A model generated the notes under the pieces. The model made no database searches and was not told the origin of the DNA. It saw only the letters and a list, made by a program, of their open reading frames with translations. DNA of 64,000 nucleotides, taken from assembly GCA_011037195.1 (NCBI GenBank), contig JAAEAF010006122.1, positions 62,001 to 126,000 of the forward strand, in the 5' to 3' direction. Numbering within the stretch: position 1 is the stretch's first letter; each line of letters starts with the position of its first letter. A program made the translations under genes and the position numbers. Source of the DNA: Triatoma infestans (taxonomy: Eukaryota > Arthropoda > Insecta > Hemiptera > Reduviidae). This document shows positions 45,701 through 57,559 of this stretch, in pieces.

Positions 45701-46421
45701 TGGTGTTTCTAGGGAACTTTAAGTTGAGAAGACTTTAAGTTAAGACAACATACAAAAAATAAAAAAACATTTTGTTTGTCTGCTTGTGGAAAAGCCAACA
45801 ATGTATGCGCAATCAAAATTTCTCTTCGCCTAAGCATTGAATTTTCCTCAACAGATCTTTGCTCCATGTCGTTTAAGAATGGTGACTTCAAGAATATTCG
45901 GAGCGGAATTATTAAACTCTCTTTTGGCAACAGGGCGTAGTAGCTACGAAGACCTGTACGATAAACTATTAAACTCATTCCTGATTACTTAAAAAATATT
46001 GTGAATTTAAATATCCTAGTTGTTCTGTGCAGCTTCCCTCTTCAGTTAGCTAAATAGGCAGCTAGCCTTACTTGTCAAACCATTTCAACTTAAGAGGTTC
46101 CATAATTTCGTTCTAAACAGAATATCCGGTCGTTACTTTCTTTTATTTGTCATCATCACTGTTTTTTAGCTGTAGATCTGCTTTTGAATTTTTTTTTTTT
46201 TTTTTTTTTTAGCCCAAAGAGATCTGTTGGATGCGAAAATCCATCGTGTTGTTTTAGTTGACATTTTTGTTTGCAATCACTGATTATTACCATTTATTAT
46301 AATTGAAGGAATTGGCTTAAAAATTTTAAAGGACCTTATTTTGAACTTAGTGTTTTATTTAATTATTTTTAATTTGTAAATTTTGTTTTTGTTCTTAAGT
46401 TTCTATATTTATGATGTAAGC

Positions 46422-46457
<36 letters not shown>

Positions 46458-46854
46458 TGGTCGAAAATAGAGGGCTGATTGTGCTCCGAAACGATTTATC
46501 TATTGCATATCAACAGAGCCGACCGGAACAAAGTCAGTGTAGCCAACTTAGTCTTCCAATAAATTGTCAAGTTTATAAATTTATAACCTTTGCGAGGATG
46601 AGGATAGTAAGGTTAGCTGTGCAATGGATGAAGAGGTACAGGGACATATAAACCAGGATTTTATTGGACTGTCTTTTATGAGTCTGAAGGGGGCAGTACA
46701 CTGTACCCTGCTGTTCTTGCCCCACTCTATAGCTTTGCTTACTACTTTCTCCCCTCTTTCTTTCTCTACACTCTTCCCACGCAACTTATTATTAGTGGTA
46801 ACATTAATGGCCAGTATGTAGACTTTTTTTTTTTTTACCATTTATTTTCATTCA
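45701..46854. other. Non-coding stretch
   Basis: Contains a T run (about 46189-46210) and a 31-bp A run (46424-46454). Frames at 45709-45978 (minus) and 46581-46841 (both strands) show no recognisable domain. No gene supported. Confidence 0.45.
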
Positions 46855-46920
46855 TTTTTATATTGTGGTATTCTCATTTTTATATTGTGGTATTCTCATT
46901 TTTATATTGTGGTATTCTCC
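46849..46920. repeat. 22-bp minisatellite, three units
   Basis: TATTGTGGTATTCTC starts at 46861, 46883 and 46905, giving an exact 22-bp period with essentially identical units. Confidence 0.95.
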
Positions 46921-47410
46921 AAACGATAATAATTTGCAACTCTCGAAAGAAATTTTACTAGTTAAAATTGTTATTTAGTAAACAGTAGTTTTCCTCCACA
47001 ATTTCTACTTTTTAATCCCCTTTTGCTTATATTACTATTATTATTAAACATCTGCTTATTCTTTTAAAATAAATTCTTTACTTATTCCATAATGAAATAA
47101 CAACACATTCCTTTTTTATAATCTGGATTTTTATGGTACATTGATTTCAACGTTATTTCTATTTCAAGATACATTGAGTTCAGCTGTCGGACCGACGCGC
47201 AAGCAAATAAAAAACTGATGTGATTTATTACTCTAGTGAAGATCATCTGTCTTATAAAACGTTATTCTAATATGTAACCCAAAAAAAAAATGGAGCTGTA
47301 TTAAGAAATCATGAATGAAATCATCAGTAATAGAATGGTGTTTTTGACTGACCTTTGCTTTCTTCTTCGAATATGAAATTTTTTTTTTTAAATATTTTAT
47401 GCATTTTGAT
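46921..47410. other. AT-rich spacer
   Basis: Nothing recognised. Confidence 0.5.
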
Positions 47411-47650
47411 AATTAATAAGATCATCACAGATGTTTTCCGTGATAGCCATCGTCTTGATAAACAGTGTGATAACATAGACTTGCACAGTGCAAATCTATG
47501 TTATCACACTGTTTTGACAAAAACATACTTACGATGGGCGAACGCCTGAAAACTGTCTGTGATGTCCATAAAAAGAAGCAGGCTATCATGGAAAATATCT
47601 CTGATGTTGCTTTCCAGCTCTGCGGACCCAACCACAACAATTAATAAGAT
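47411..47650 (+). mobile_element. Foldback retroelement-like repeat, copy 3
   Basis: Exact 12-bp target duplication AATTAATAAGAT (47411-47422, 47639-47650). Outer arms of about 26 bp (47423-47448 with about 47580-47605) and a separate inner pair of 25 bp with one mismatch (47460-47484, 47490-47514). The right end has the family 3' terminus CCAGCTCTGCGGACCCAACC, then ACAAC. The middle module GATGGGCGAACGCC occurs once. Confidence 0.85.
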
Positions 47651-47789
47651 ACTTGAAAGAAGTTGTTTTTCAATCATACCGCTTTGCAAAGATCGATTAT
47701 ATTTTTTACTTCCAAAATCTTATGGTATACTTTTGCAATAGCCTAAGGAAGTCTAAAGGATGATCTTTGAGGATTCCGCGGCCATTTTC

Positions 47790-47905
47790 ATGAAAAACAC
47801 TTGAATTTCAGGATTGTGACCGCGTCAGTGTTTTCCAAAAAATCCGACCTTTCAGCCATGTTGCAATGAGCTTGTTCAGGGTCGTTACACCTTGAAAGCT
47901 AATAA
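47790..47905 (-). repeat. Foldback-family subgroup C, single arm
   Basis: The minus strand shows TTTCAAGGTGTAACGACC, AAGCTCATTGCAACATGG, CTGAAAGGTCGGA and ACTGACGCGGTC, the same order as 62560-62655 and 56688-56775. Confidence 0.6.
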
Positions 47906-48599
47906 GGAGAAAGTCAAGTGTTTTTTAGTCTTCAAGATATCAAATTTTCTATGAATTTAATTAAAGACAAATTATTGTATAGGCACTTGTATAAATTATA
48001 TATATAAACTTATACATAAATAAACTTAATTTCACCAAAATATATTGGATAGCATAAATACATATTTTTGAATATTAATTCCCTAGTATCATTTCTTTAT
48101 GTAAAAATGCAAGATTTTCAAATTATACAATATTTATTGTTTTTCTATTATTAATAGATTTTTTTTTCTTTTTTTTAATTTAAATTTCAAGAAAATATTT
48201 CAGTTTTTATAGCTGTGAATTTAATTGTTCAGCTTTAAATAAATGATTTTTGTATGTTTGTATGATTTCTTTTGTTTTCTATTATGTGATTTACTGAGAT
48301 TATATATCTTCGTTTGAAGCAATAACATCACATTTTTTTCAGAAATTACTTAAATATAATAACATTATTTTTGATTGGTGAAAAACAAAAAAGTATACGT
48401 GTAAATATATCTCCCCAACTATATTCATGAATATTCTTTAGATATAATATACTAGTATGTAGAATTCTGCTTTTAATGTGTTATTATTAGTGAAGAAATA
48501 AAAAAAAAAAAAAACTAACGTGGTAAACAAAATAATTTTTTTTCCTCTTTTACTAACAATAATCAGCTAATGTGAAGAGAACTGTGCCATATGTAAAAC
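47906..48599. other. Very AT-rich stretch
   Basis: Nothing recognised apart from A and T runs. Confidence 0.5.
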
Positions 48600-49090
48600 A
48601 TTGTAATGTTTTGGTGTGATGATGTGTATAGGTAGCTTGTGGCGTGAGCGTTTTAGCGAAAAGGGCTTGTATGTATATACGGTTAAGAGATAGAAGTATT
48701 AAGAATAATTAATAAGTCACCACTGTTAACTATTAAATATAATCTTCCAAATAATAACTACAAGTTATTTGGTACTATAAACTTATTTAATTTATTGTGA
48801 AACTGGCACAGATATTTAGAGAGCGATTCCTGAAGTGTTTTGTTCTGGCTTTGGAAGCAGAATACGACTGTATGGTTTGAAGGTTGATTTAAGACTGTGT
48901 ACTCTTTGAAAGCTAATGTTAGACTCTCTTCTTTGGAATTGCTCTCTCTCTCGCGGGGGAATTCTCTTATACAAAAGAGTTACCCTAACGGGATTTTGTG
49001 CCTTTGTTTAATGATCCGAATTTACAGTACCTGACAGTAAAATACACTCTTTTTGAAGTTAAATTCACATTATAAAATATTCTAAATTAT
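48600..49090 (+). repeat. LTR-like dispersed repeat, copy 2
   Basis: Matches 22990-23500 block by block (see AACTGGCAC, GAGAGCGATTCCTGA, GTTAGACTCTCTTC, TTACCCTAACGGG, AAAATACACTCTTT). Internal TCTCTCTCTC run at about 48943-48953. No ORF. Confidence 0.45.
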
Positions 49091-49769
49091 TTTTAAAAAC
49101 TATTATTTTTCATTTCGTTCTTCAACTACATCATAGAATATTACAATACTTGATTTGATTTGAAATAATAAGTGAAGTGTACTGATAAATTTAGTGGCAA
49201 GTTGTTTAGGAAAGGCGAATAATTTATTTTTAAAAAATTCTCCTTTAATTATACCTTAAAGGTAAAAGATAAACTTGCTACCCCAGAGAACAGTAACTAA
49301 CTACCAACTGGATAGTTACAAAAATCCAGATCCGGGTTTAATCCTCCTGTTAGCCATAATACTCCGACAGTAACCTTAAGGGGAAAAACCTAGGTTTATG
49401 TCTTGAATCTGATCTTCTCTGGAGCCGCATCCAGACCGGTCTAATCCACCTAAGATTCACCAATGTCCGAACAAATCGGACAATAACTTTAGAGGTAAAT
49501 AGCCTAATCTCTTCGACAAACTTACTAATCCGTCCAAAGATCCATAATTTCCTCACAACCCAAGCAATCAATCATAAGCAATCGGCCATGGATTGGTGTT
49601 TCCTTCTCTGTCTCACCGACTCATTAATAATTGTGATGATCCGCTCTATTTATTTTATTATGTACTTATTGGAATGAAACCGATCACTGATGGTTATTGC
49701 AGTAAGTTTCTTATAACCCTGTTTGATAATGAAGAATTATTTGATGATATACGTTGCATTGAGAGCGGC
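49091..49769. other. Non-coding stretch
   Basis: GC is a little higher at 49270-49570, with no convincing frame. Nothing else recognised. Confidence 0.45.
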
Positions 49770-49980
49770 GGATTTGTTGTAATGGTTATGAGCATGACTT
49801 GTAACTGAGAGGTCCCCAATTCGAGTTCCGTCTATAACTGCTAAATTTATATTAGTTTAAAAAATATTGATATTAAAATATGTGCTTTCGTCCCCTTCCA
49901 CGACACCTAATTTCGTACTTTAACGTTAAACCCGCCTGAAAAAAATGAGCATTACTTTTTTTCATACCTTATAGTGAGTT
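49770..49980 (+). mobile_element. tRNA-like SINE, family B, copy 2
   Basis: ATGGTTATGAGCATGACTTG (A-box side) and CCCAATTCGAGTTCCG (B-box-like), then CTGCTAAATTTATA, AAAAAATATTGAT and CCGCCTGAAAAAAATGAG, matching 43655-43860. Confidence 0.6.
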
Positions 49981-52482
49981 GCAAAAAAAATAAAAATAAA
50001 ACAGAAATGAACGTTTTATCAAACTTTTTTTCTACTTATTAAATTTAATATTAATGAAATAATAGCAATCAAATAAATGATTTGGACAGCATCTTTAAGC
50101 CCTAACTGGTTCTAGTTGGAGAGTTTATTTAGTTGGGATACTCTGGTTGCCATAAGGAAATTGCAGAAGTAGTATTATAGTTGGCGGCAAGCTTGGCCTG
50201 GAAGTACGGGTAGCCGGAGAACAGTGCGGTGAGTGCCCTATGCATATGTATGAACTCAACACCACCATTGCTGCTCTGTTGTGGCGGCCGGGTAGTAGAA
50301 CTCCTCTTTACCTTTTCTCCCACTGTAACTGTACGCCATCTCTTCTCTTTCCACTTCCACCAGAAACTTTTTCATTATCGCCAACACCTGGACCTCCATT
50401 TAATTCCACCTCGACACCTCCTAGTACTTCGTTCCATCTCTTCTACCATTTTCCCCCATTACTAATCTATTGTTTTTCAACTTCCGACTTCCTCTATTTC
50501 TTTTACTCCAACTCTTACCGTCTTTTTTTCCTCGTCTTCTTTTTCTTCTTCACCCAGTACAGGCTCAGACGACCTTCTTTGCATTGACTTTAAAATTAAA
50601 TGTCCCTAGTGGTAAAGTAATAATAAAGGCTTCTTTTCTTTTATTTAAAACCTCCTCTCCATCAGAATTACACAATCTACTAGATTATACAGATTCAGTC
50701 TCTTCTTATCCGTGCACTGATTTTTACTTACTTAACTCTTCCTGTTTTAATGCTCTAGTTTATTTTTAATTAATTCATTTATCATTACCATTATTCAGTA
50801 AATCTTTATGGATCCCCATAATCCCCATAGTTTAAGGGAAATTATATAAATAAAAGTTCGTTTTTTTTTTTCCCACTTTTTTTTTTATAGGATTGGCAGC
50901 CATGTTGTCCTTGAAGCTAATAACAAAATGTTAGCTCTTCTACTGCTCGCTGCTTGTAAGCACTCGAAAACGTTAAGGCAATATTAAAGAACCATTTTTT
51001 TTTTACCCTTATTGTACCAAATTTTTTGTTACCAACTCTTTTGTAACTTGCTTAAAGTCAGTCTTAATGAAGTCGTTAAATGAAGTACATAAAATTTAAT
51101 TTTAGCTGCTTTTCAGGAATTTTTATTGATGTGCCAAAAAAAAAAAAAATGTTACAATTGCTCAAGTCCAGTATGTTTTGTGTACATGAACAGTCTAACT
51201 CAAATTTGAATTTCTCAGAAATTTTTAACGTAAATTCCGTTAGGGTATCATTAAGGTATCCACCATGGACGAGAGTTTTCTTCAGAATCTGTAAATTGAC
51301 ACTATAATCTCGTAAAGTGAAAGTTGTGGGATGACCAATGGACATTTTTGCAATTCACCAACGCCATTTTTAATTTCTGTGAACAAAAAACAGATTTAGT
51401 GGTTAGATTGTTGTTTAAGTAATTTCATTTTTTAATTAAAAAGAAAATAATTACATCCTTATTTTCACAGAGTAAGTAATTTTAAATAACTTGTTTATTA
51501 AGTAAGCTTATTGAAATATAAAATAACTATAATAAGACTAAATTCTGTAAGAAAAATTTATTTAATCAATTCGAATAGGAGTGGGAGTGAACGGGTGAGA
51601 CTTTAGATAGTATGTTTGCGTTAAAATTAACACATTTCTAGATCTATCTAGTACTGGGTTGCTATGTATTGGTAGTATTGGAACCCATTACAATAATTAC
51701 TGTACATTAGCCAGTCTGTTTTATTCTATCAGACGTGTTTGCTAAATTTATATGAAACTCTCTGCAACTGTGTAAATACAAAAAACGAAAGATATAATCT
51801 GCCATTAAATACAAAGATTATGGTCTAATATCAATTTCATTCTAACTAATTTATATTAATTAATTGGCTACTGAAAGTTAGTTTTGTTTCTTTCAGTTGT
51901 ATAATTCTTTCTTTTTCTCTTAGAGGAAGTATTTTTTTAACGATTAATTAATTCTTAGAAAACTCCTAGGAAACTTCATATAAAGATATTGTTTGAAATG
52001 TCAAAACTATGTTCTGAAAATCAACAAGATATCTGTGATTATACCAAATGGCATTATGAAGAAATTGATTGTGATCTTTTCGTTTGCATTATGTTTTTGC
52101 AGTGTATGTTTTCGTTGACAAAATGGACTTGTAAAAGTATACTTTTAAAATAGATTTACTTGTACCAAAACGTTAAATTAAGTTCTCCTTTTACTAATTA
52201 TTACAGAGAAATGTTGTACGCTGATTCTATACTGCACGCAAAAGTCATATTTTCTAATACTAAGTATAATAACGTCAGACCGACGTAAAAAAAATGGCCA
52301 ATTTTTTGTGTGGACATTTTTCACAGAATTAGTGATTGCTTAAAAAGTGTTGCTTTTGAATGACATGATCAAGTAATCGGGAAAACGGGATTACGCTAAG
52401 CATATTTCCAGCCATTTAGAAGATTTGACCTTTTGCCTCATACATATTCGCTTATTAAGTTTTCCTGTTTTAGATAGCAATA
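49981..52482. other. Non-coding stretch with long pyrimidine-rich tract
   Basis: From about 50300 to 50580 the plus strand is strongly C/T-rich, which explains the overlapping frames there. Just upstream (50190-50320) is a GC-richer patch with a 64-residue minus frame of unknown meaning. The rest is AT-rich. Confidence 0.4.
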
Positions 52483-52766
52483 TTAAAAGCTGAACATCTG
52501 TTTCGGGTCTGCAATGCTGTATAACATCTGGATTTTATCCATCGTAGCATGTGTATTATGATCGCTTCTGATTGGTTTCGGAGTTCTCATCCAACATTAT
52601 AAGGAATAATAAAGGTTATCAGTTCGTGTAATAGAGTTGCCTTCAACTTTTTTGTTATTTCCACGCATCTCACTGGTTAATTGATAGACTGTGAATGAAG
52701 ATCCGAAACCCGCCAGAAGCAACCAAAATAAACATGCTACGACAGATAAAATTCTAAGTATTAAAA
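52483..52766 (+). mobile_element. Foldback family, subgroup B, inverted pair
   Basis: About 70-bp imperfect arms: left about 52520-52592, right about 52688-52758, with GATGAAGATCCGAAACC, AACATGCTACGACAG and GATAAAATTC against their complements. Flanking TATTAAAA (52483-52490, 52759-52766) may be an 8-bp target duplication. Same plan as the foldback copies at 22.1, 39.0 and 47.4 kb, with a different sequence. Confidence 0.6.
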
Positions 52767-52865
52767 TTTTTTTTTTAATCAAGGCGTTGGCACAAGATTC
52801 TGCAAATCATAACTTCTCTGTTCAGATTCATTTAAATTCATATACATTCACATGTAACATTATGT

Positions 52866-53570
52866 TTACTTTCTCTTTCTGTTCAGTAAGTATTGAGATC
52901 GTGTCAAATTTTTTAAATCAAGTTTCACTTTGTTTTGGGGGTCCACTGAATCCGAAAAAAGTGGTTCTTAGAAATGCTACGTGTATGCGTGTATATTTAC
53001 ATATATAGTATATATGTATACGTGTGTGTAAACAGCATAGTTCAAAAACAAAACAAAAAAAAACGCAGAAACGTGAAACGTGGCATTCCCCTTTGAATGC
53101 CACCACGGTATCCGACAGTCAGTGTTATCTGTCAAAATTTCTTAATCGAAAGTATCATTTTATTTGAATGGATTTTTAAGTTTATTTGCGATATTCTCTT
53201 TAATGGCTCCAACGATTTTGATTTGAGCTTTATGTATGCACTACATTAATAAACATTACGAACAAGTAAGAAACATTATAGATTAGATAATTCATTTAAG
53301 GAGTTTGTACAATTTATTCTATTATTTACATATTATTAATTAGATCTTAAATTTGATGCGGAAAATTCCGAGTTCAGAAGAAAATCAGTTAACCTGAAGT
53401 GTGACTTTACTGAAAATTTGTTTCAGTTTTCTACGATGTTCCCCATAATAAAGATACGATCGAGTTTCATTAAACTTGGCGTGCTTGCTGTACATTCTGA
53501 CACATATCACTTTCGTTTATCTTTTTTTTTTATGAGAAAATTGATTTTAACGAGACTCTGGAAGGACTTG
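52866..53570 (+). mobile_element. HINE-like repeat, copy K (3'-truncated)
   Basis: Starts TACTTTCTCTTTCTGTTCAG, then GAGATCGTGTCAAATTTT; short TG/TA steps (about 52985-53030) precede AACAGCATAGTTCAAAAAC. One and a half monomers follow. No 3' hairpin found. Confidence 0.6.
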
Positions 53571-53685
53571 AAAGACTGGTGGGACTTTTCTTTAGATTCT
53601 TTATTATTATTATTAAGTTTAGATTCTTCCATTGAGTTAACACTTAAAAGACAATTAAGCATTTAGAAAAAAAATTGTAAGTATA

Positions 53686-54025
53686 AAGAAAATGTGTTGT
53701 TTGTATTATTGTGTTGTGATTGTGTGTGTGTACTGTTTGTGGGTAGCTTACCCAAGAGCGTTTTAATTGTGTCATTGTGAGTATATTATGTTAAGAGAGA
53801 TGTTTTATTAAAGAAAATGTGTTGTATTATTGTGTTGTGATTGTGTGTGTGTGCTGTTTGTGGGTAGCTTACCCAAGAGCGTTTTAATTGTGTCATTGTG
53901 AGTATATTATTTTAAGAGAGATGTTTTATTAAAGAAAATATGTTGTATTATTGTGTTGTGATTGTGTGTGTGTGTGTGTGTGCTGTTTGTACGTAGCTTA
54001 CCCAAGAGCGTTTTAATTGTGTATG
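53686..54025 (+). repeat. 121-bp minisatellite, three units
   Basis: The landmark ATTATTGTGTTGTGATTG starts at 53705, 53826 and 53947, an exact 121-bp period. Units 1 and 2 differ at only a few bases. Unit 3 differs at its TG run and GTACGTAGC. Every unit carries AGCTTACCCAAGAGCG. The array lies at the start of LTR-like copy 3, so the repeat's first part was multiplied. Confidence 0.9.
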
Positions 54026-54350
54026 TGTTAAGGGAGAGTTTGTTAGAAATTGGTCACCATTAGTTTAAAATAATTTTATTGACCAGAATTCCTTTACTTT
54101 AGACACTTTACAACTTCAATAAGAAAACTTTATTTACAATTTACAGTGTTCTTTCCTATAAATTAACTAAACTTATAATTGCATTAAACACTCGCATTGA
54201 ACTCTACTTAAAACTAAATTGACTTTTTTATAACTTAACTGTATAAATTTAACACCTATTGAACTGAATAAGCTGAACACTGGTACAGTTGGTAAACGGG
54301 CAGAGAGACTTTCTGGAAATAAGCTAGTAGTCTGTGTGTGGTTGTAGTTA
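53950..54350 (+). repeat. LTR-like dispersed repeat, copy 3 (weak)
   Basis: AAGAGCGTTTTAATTG and GGTCACCATTAG resemble the AGCGTTTTAG and GTCACCACTGTT blocks of copy 2. Later blocks are much less clear. Confidence 0.3.
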
Positions 54351-54989
54351 AAACTGCCCTTTATGATTTACTTGCATTCCATTTGACAATAAAATTTTTC
54401 CCCACTCTTTGTCACGGAGTAGCAGTTGTTTTACAGCATCACTGATCTCTCTCTGCTGCTCTACTAACTGCACTTCAGAATATTTTTTTTTTAATACAAT
54501 CACATTTGCCAACAATATTTCCATTTTTGGTTGCATCAATGTGTTTGTAATAAATTGCATTAAGAGGAAGTAATGTGAGTGTTTCTTACCAGATTTTTTT
54601 TTTTTTTATTATTAAATAAATGCACCTAATTAAGTTAATAAATTAATATTAGGTGTTCATTTATTAATTTGTGATATTTGTTAGTTTATATTCATAATTA
54701 ATTTGAATTAGTTAATATTTTTTAATTGGTTTATTTGTGGGCAATGAATAGAAATGGGAGCGGAGAAGCCACTCAGTGTGAAATTCCAATTTACTCAATA
54801 AGTAGATCATGAAGCCACTGACGTTTTAGTCTTCGGCAGTAGTCTAATTATTACAATTAGTGAGGGATACAAGTTCATGGACAAGAGGATTAACATGAAA
54901 AAATAAACTGTTTTGAAATTTTGTTGTAACGGAATATGATTTTCTTGACGGACGTATGTAAGGAATATTTAAAATCTGTATGGATTATA
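54351..54989. other. Non-coding stretch with isolated HINE-like 3' end
   Basis: At about 54562-54610 TAAGAGGAAGTAATGTGAGT, then GTTTCTTACCAGA and a T run look like a solitary HINE-like 3' terminus. Nothing else recognised. Confidence 0.5.
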
Positions 54990-55140
54990 TGGTTGGAAAC
55001 AAAAAAAAAGAGCTGAAACGATTTTGCGGAAGATTTTGGATTAGAGAGTTTGGTTACGATTATAATTAGATCATTTGGTTGAACCCCAAAGTTCTGCATT
55101 GTATGCCCAAATAGGTTTAAGTATGATTTTGTAGATTAGC
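54990..55140 (-). mobile_element. Jockey-like LINE fragment
   Basis: Minus-strand translation LKPIWAYNAELWGSTK matches the KPIWAYG region at 14155-14195 and ELWGSTK at 5678. Downstream similarity fades. No 3' UTR or tail found. Confidence 0.65.
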
Positions 55141-55629
55141 AGTTTGTAATATTTGTTATAATTAGATTATAGTCATCTAGCATAGCCACAATACTATTTG
55201 TTATATTTCAATAATTGTATATTACTCATCGTAATAACATTTATATTCCACGTTGATCTATTATATATATTAGTGGTTTGTGTATGTATGTGTGTGTGTA
55301 TATATGTTTATATGTGTATTATATCATATAATAATGCAGACTATTTTGTATTAGTAGTGGCTACTAAGCTGGTGAGGAGAGGAAGTGGGGTATATTACTC
55401 TATAATATATACCGCACCACTTTGTATCTGACTGTATGTACGTGTGTGCGTATTAAAATCAATATATAAATTGGTTGGGAAGTAACACTGGCTATATAAC
55501 TAAAATACCTTGGCTACCACTATGAACTGCTATTCTTATCATTATTATACGGACATTGTTAGTGAAATGTATAAATTTAATTTTCTTTGATATTAAACCG
55601 TTTATTCGAACCAATGTATCTAAAAGTAG
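55141..55629. other. AT-rich spacer
   Basis: A few TG/TA steps near 55275-55320. No gene seen. Confidence 0.45.
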
Positions 55630-56130
55630 GAAGTAATATATGAGGAAGTATTGTAATCTTGGCAAATTAGCGATATCGAGTTTTCACCGGAAATACCGTT
55701 TTGAGGTCCCCGGAATCCAAAAAAGGAGTATTTAGAAATTGATCTATGTCTGTGTGTATGTATGTAAACACCATAGCTCAAAAACGAAAAATCGCAGAAA
55801 GTACAAACATGATATTCCGTTTAGGAATCATCATGGGATCCGACAGTAAATTATCTGTCAAAATTCCTCAACCGGAAGTACCACTTTATATTGATTTTTT
55901 TTTTTTTTTCACTATGTTGCGATTTTCCGACGATTTTCTATAAACTTGGTAAATCCTTATATTTGTAACATTTCTCCGCGGAAAATATATAAGGGCACTT
56001 TTGGGGTAATGTTAGGTTTTCGTCTAAAGTGCTATTTCAATTTATTCTGTCATCTAAATAATATTCATTAGAATTAAATATGTTATTGAAATTCCGAGTT
56101 TGAAGAAAATCGGATGACCCAATAGGGTCT
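55630..56130 (+). mobile_element. HINE-like repeat, copy L (one monomer)
   Basis: Well conserved from GAGGAAGTATTGTAATC through TTTTCACCGGAAATACC, (TG/TA) steps (about 55747-55765), CATAGCTCAAAAACG and one monomer ending GAAATTCCGAGTTTGAAG. Part of the monomer is deleted. The frame at 55746-55943 gives a peptide shared with copies B and C, which reflects DNA identity and not a gene. Confidence 0.75.
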
Positions 56131-56489
56131 ATATTTTTGCAATTTCATCCGAATCCCTAAAATTTGTTTAATTGAAAAATGGCTTCATCAATTTTACTTT
56201 CCATCTTTAAAATTACACCGCACGGAATTAAAAGTAAATCTTAGTGAAATGATTGCCACATCAAGCTTGTTATAGAACTTTTATCTGTCTGATTGTTTTC
56301 TGATCTAGAGGTAGCCTATACTACTAAACATAAAAAAGAAATATGGTACAATTTAGCATATCGATATTTGATAGTTATGCTCGGTACATGGACTACTTTT
56401 ATTTTCCGATAGAAAAAGGTGGATTTGGTGAAATAGCTTTGAACATACTAACATTGGATAGTTCAGAAAAACGCTTAGGTTCTCATGTT

Positions 56490-56775
56490 GAGACCACGTC
56501 AATGGTTTGCTATAAACCGACATTTCGCCCATATTGCAATGAGCCTCTTCAGAGTAGTCTCGCCTTGAACGCCAAAACATCATTCAAGTGGTTATGCCAT
56601 CTTATGCGGTTCTTAATGATCGCCGAATTAATTCACAATTTTTTATTTTATTTATTGATGACTTAGTAAAAGAGGGTTGCTTTAGCATTCAAGACGACAG
56701 ACACTACCTTGAAGTGCTCATTAGAATATAGGCGAAACATCGGCTTATAACAAACCACTGAATTCAATCTCAATC
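56490..56775 (+). mobile_element. Foldback family, subgroup C, inverted pair
   Basis: Left arm about 56490-56583 and right arm about 56688-56775 are imperfect inverted repeats: GTTTGCTATAAACCGACATT against CATCGGCTTATAACAAACC. The spacer is about 105 bp. The frames covering it on both strands are by-products. No target duplication found. Confidence 0.65.
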
Positions 56776-57559
56776 TGAAAACCAAAGTGGTTTCCATGAG
56801 AATTGCTGCGGAAGCTTAAAAGATCACCGGTATTTTTATCCAAACTCAGCGTTGTAATACACCTGAGTTACTGTCCAAAAGTTTCAACAGCATACTTAGC
56901 GCGATTGTACTTTTAAGGAGATAATATGAATAGTACGGCTGCACATCATCACCTCTTGTGTAATGGATATTTTGGGGGGTTGGATAGAAAAATAAAACTG
57001 ATAAGTAACTTGAGATAAGTTAGAGTTACTGAAAACTGATTATGTTGTATGAAATATAAAAATTGTCAAGGAATTTTTGCACTGTATAATTAAGCGTGAG
57101 ATGTGGTAGCATAAGAAGAAGGTGACAGACTGACTGGCAGAGTGATGATGTGTGAACGATGGTCGCTGAACGCTGATGGTTGTTCGAATGGCGTTTGATT
57201 GAAAGTTGAATGAGGGCTATTGGCGATTAGGCACTTTTTTTCAGTGGGCAGCTAGACTAGCCCCTGCTCTCTTTAACCTCTACTTGCAATCCCATATATG
57301 TTCCATAGCTTGCTCCCTCTGAAAGCTTGAGGTGAGATCTATTATACTCGTATAATGTGTTTCTTTCTATTTTTGAGTTCTCTCTGTGAACTTTCAACTT
57401 ACGTCTCTGTTTTTTTTTTTTTTTTTCTAACAAGGACCATTGATGAACTTTACATTTTTCCAAGTTCCTATCTTTCTGCTTGTTTGGGCGAAAATAACAG
57501 TAATTAAAACTTATTTTAAATAATTTTGGAATTACTAGCCATACAGTCTAGACGGATCT
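56776..57559. other. Non-coding stretch
   Basis: Nothing recognised; a T run near 57410-57426. Confidence 0.45.

Noticed and set aside
50129..50769. Several overlapping frames around 50.1-50.8 kb
   Set aside because: A long pyrimidine tract suppresses stops in several frames at once; peptides are rich in F, L, S and P without domain signals.
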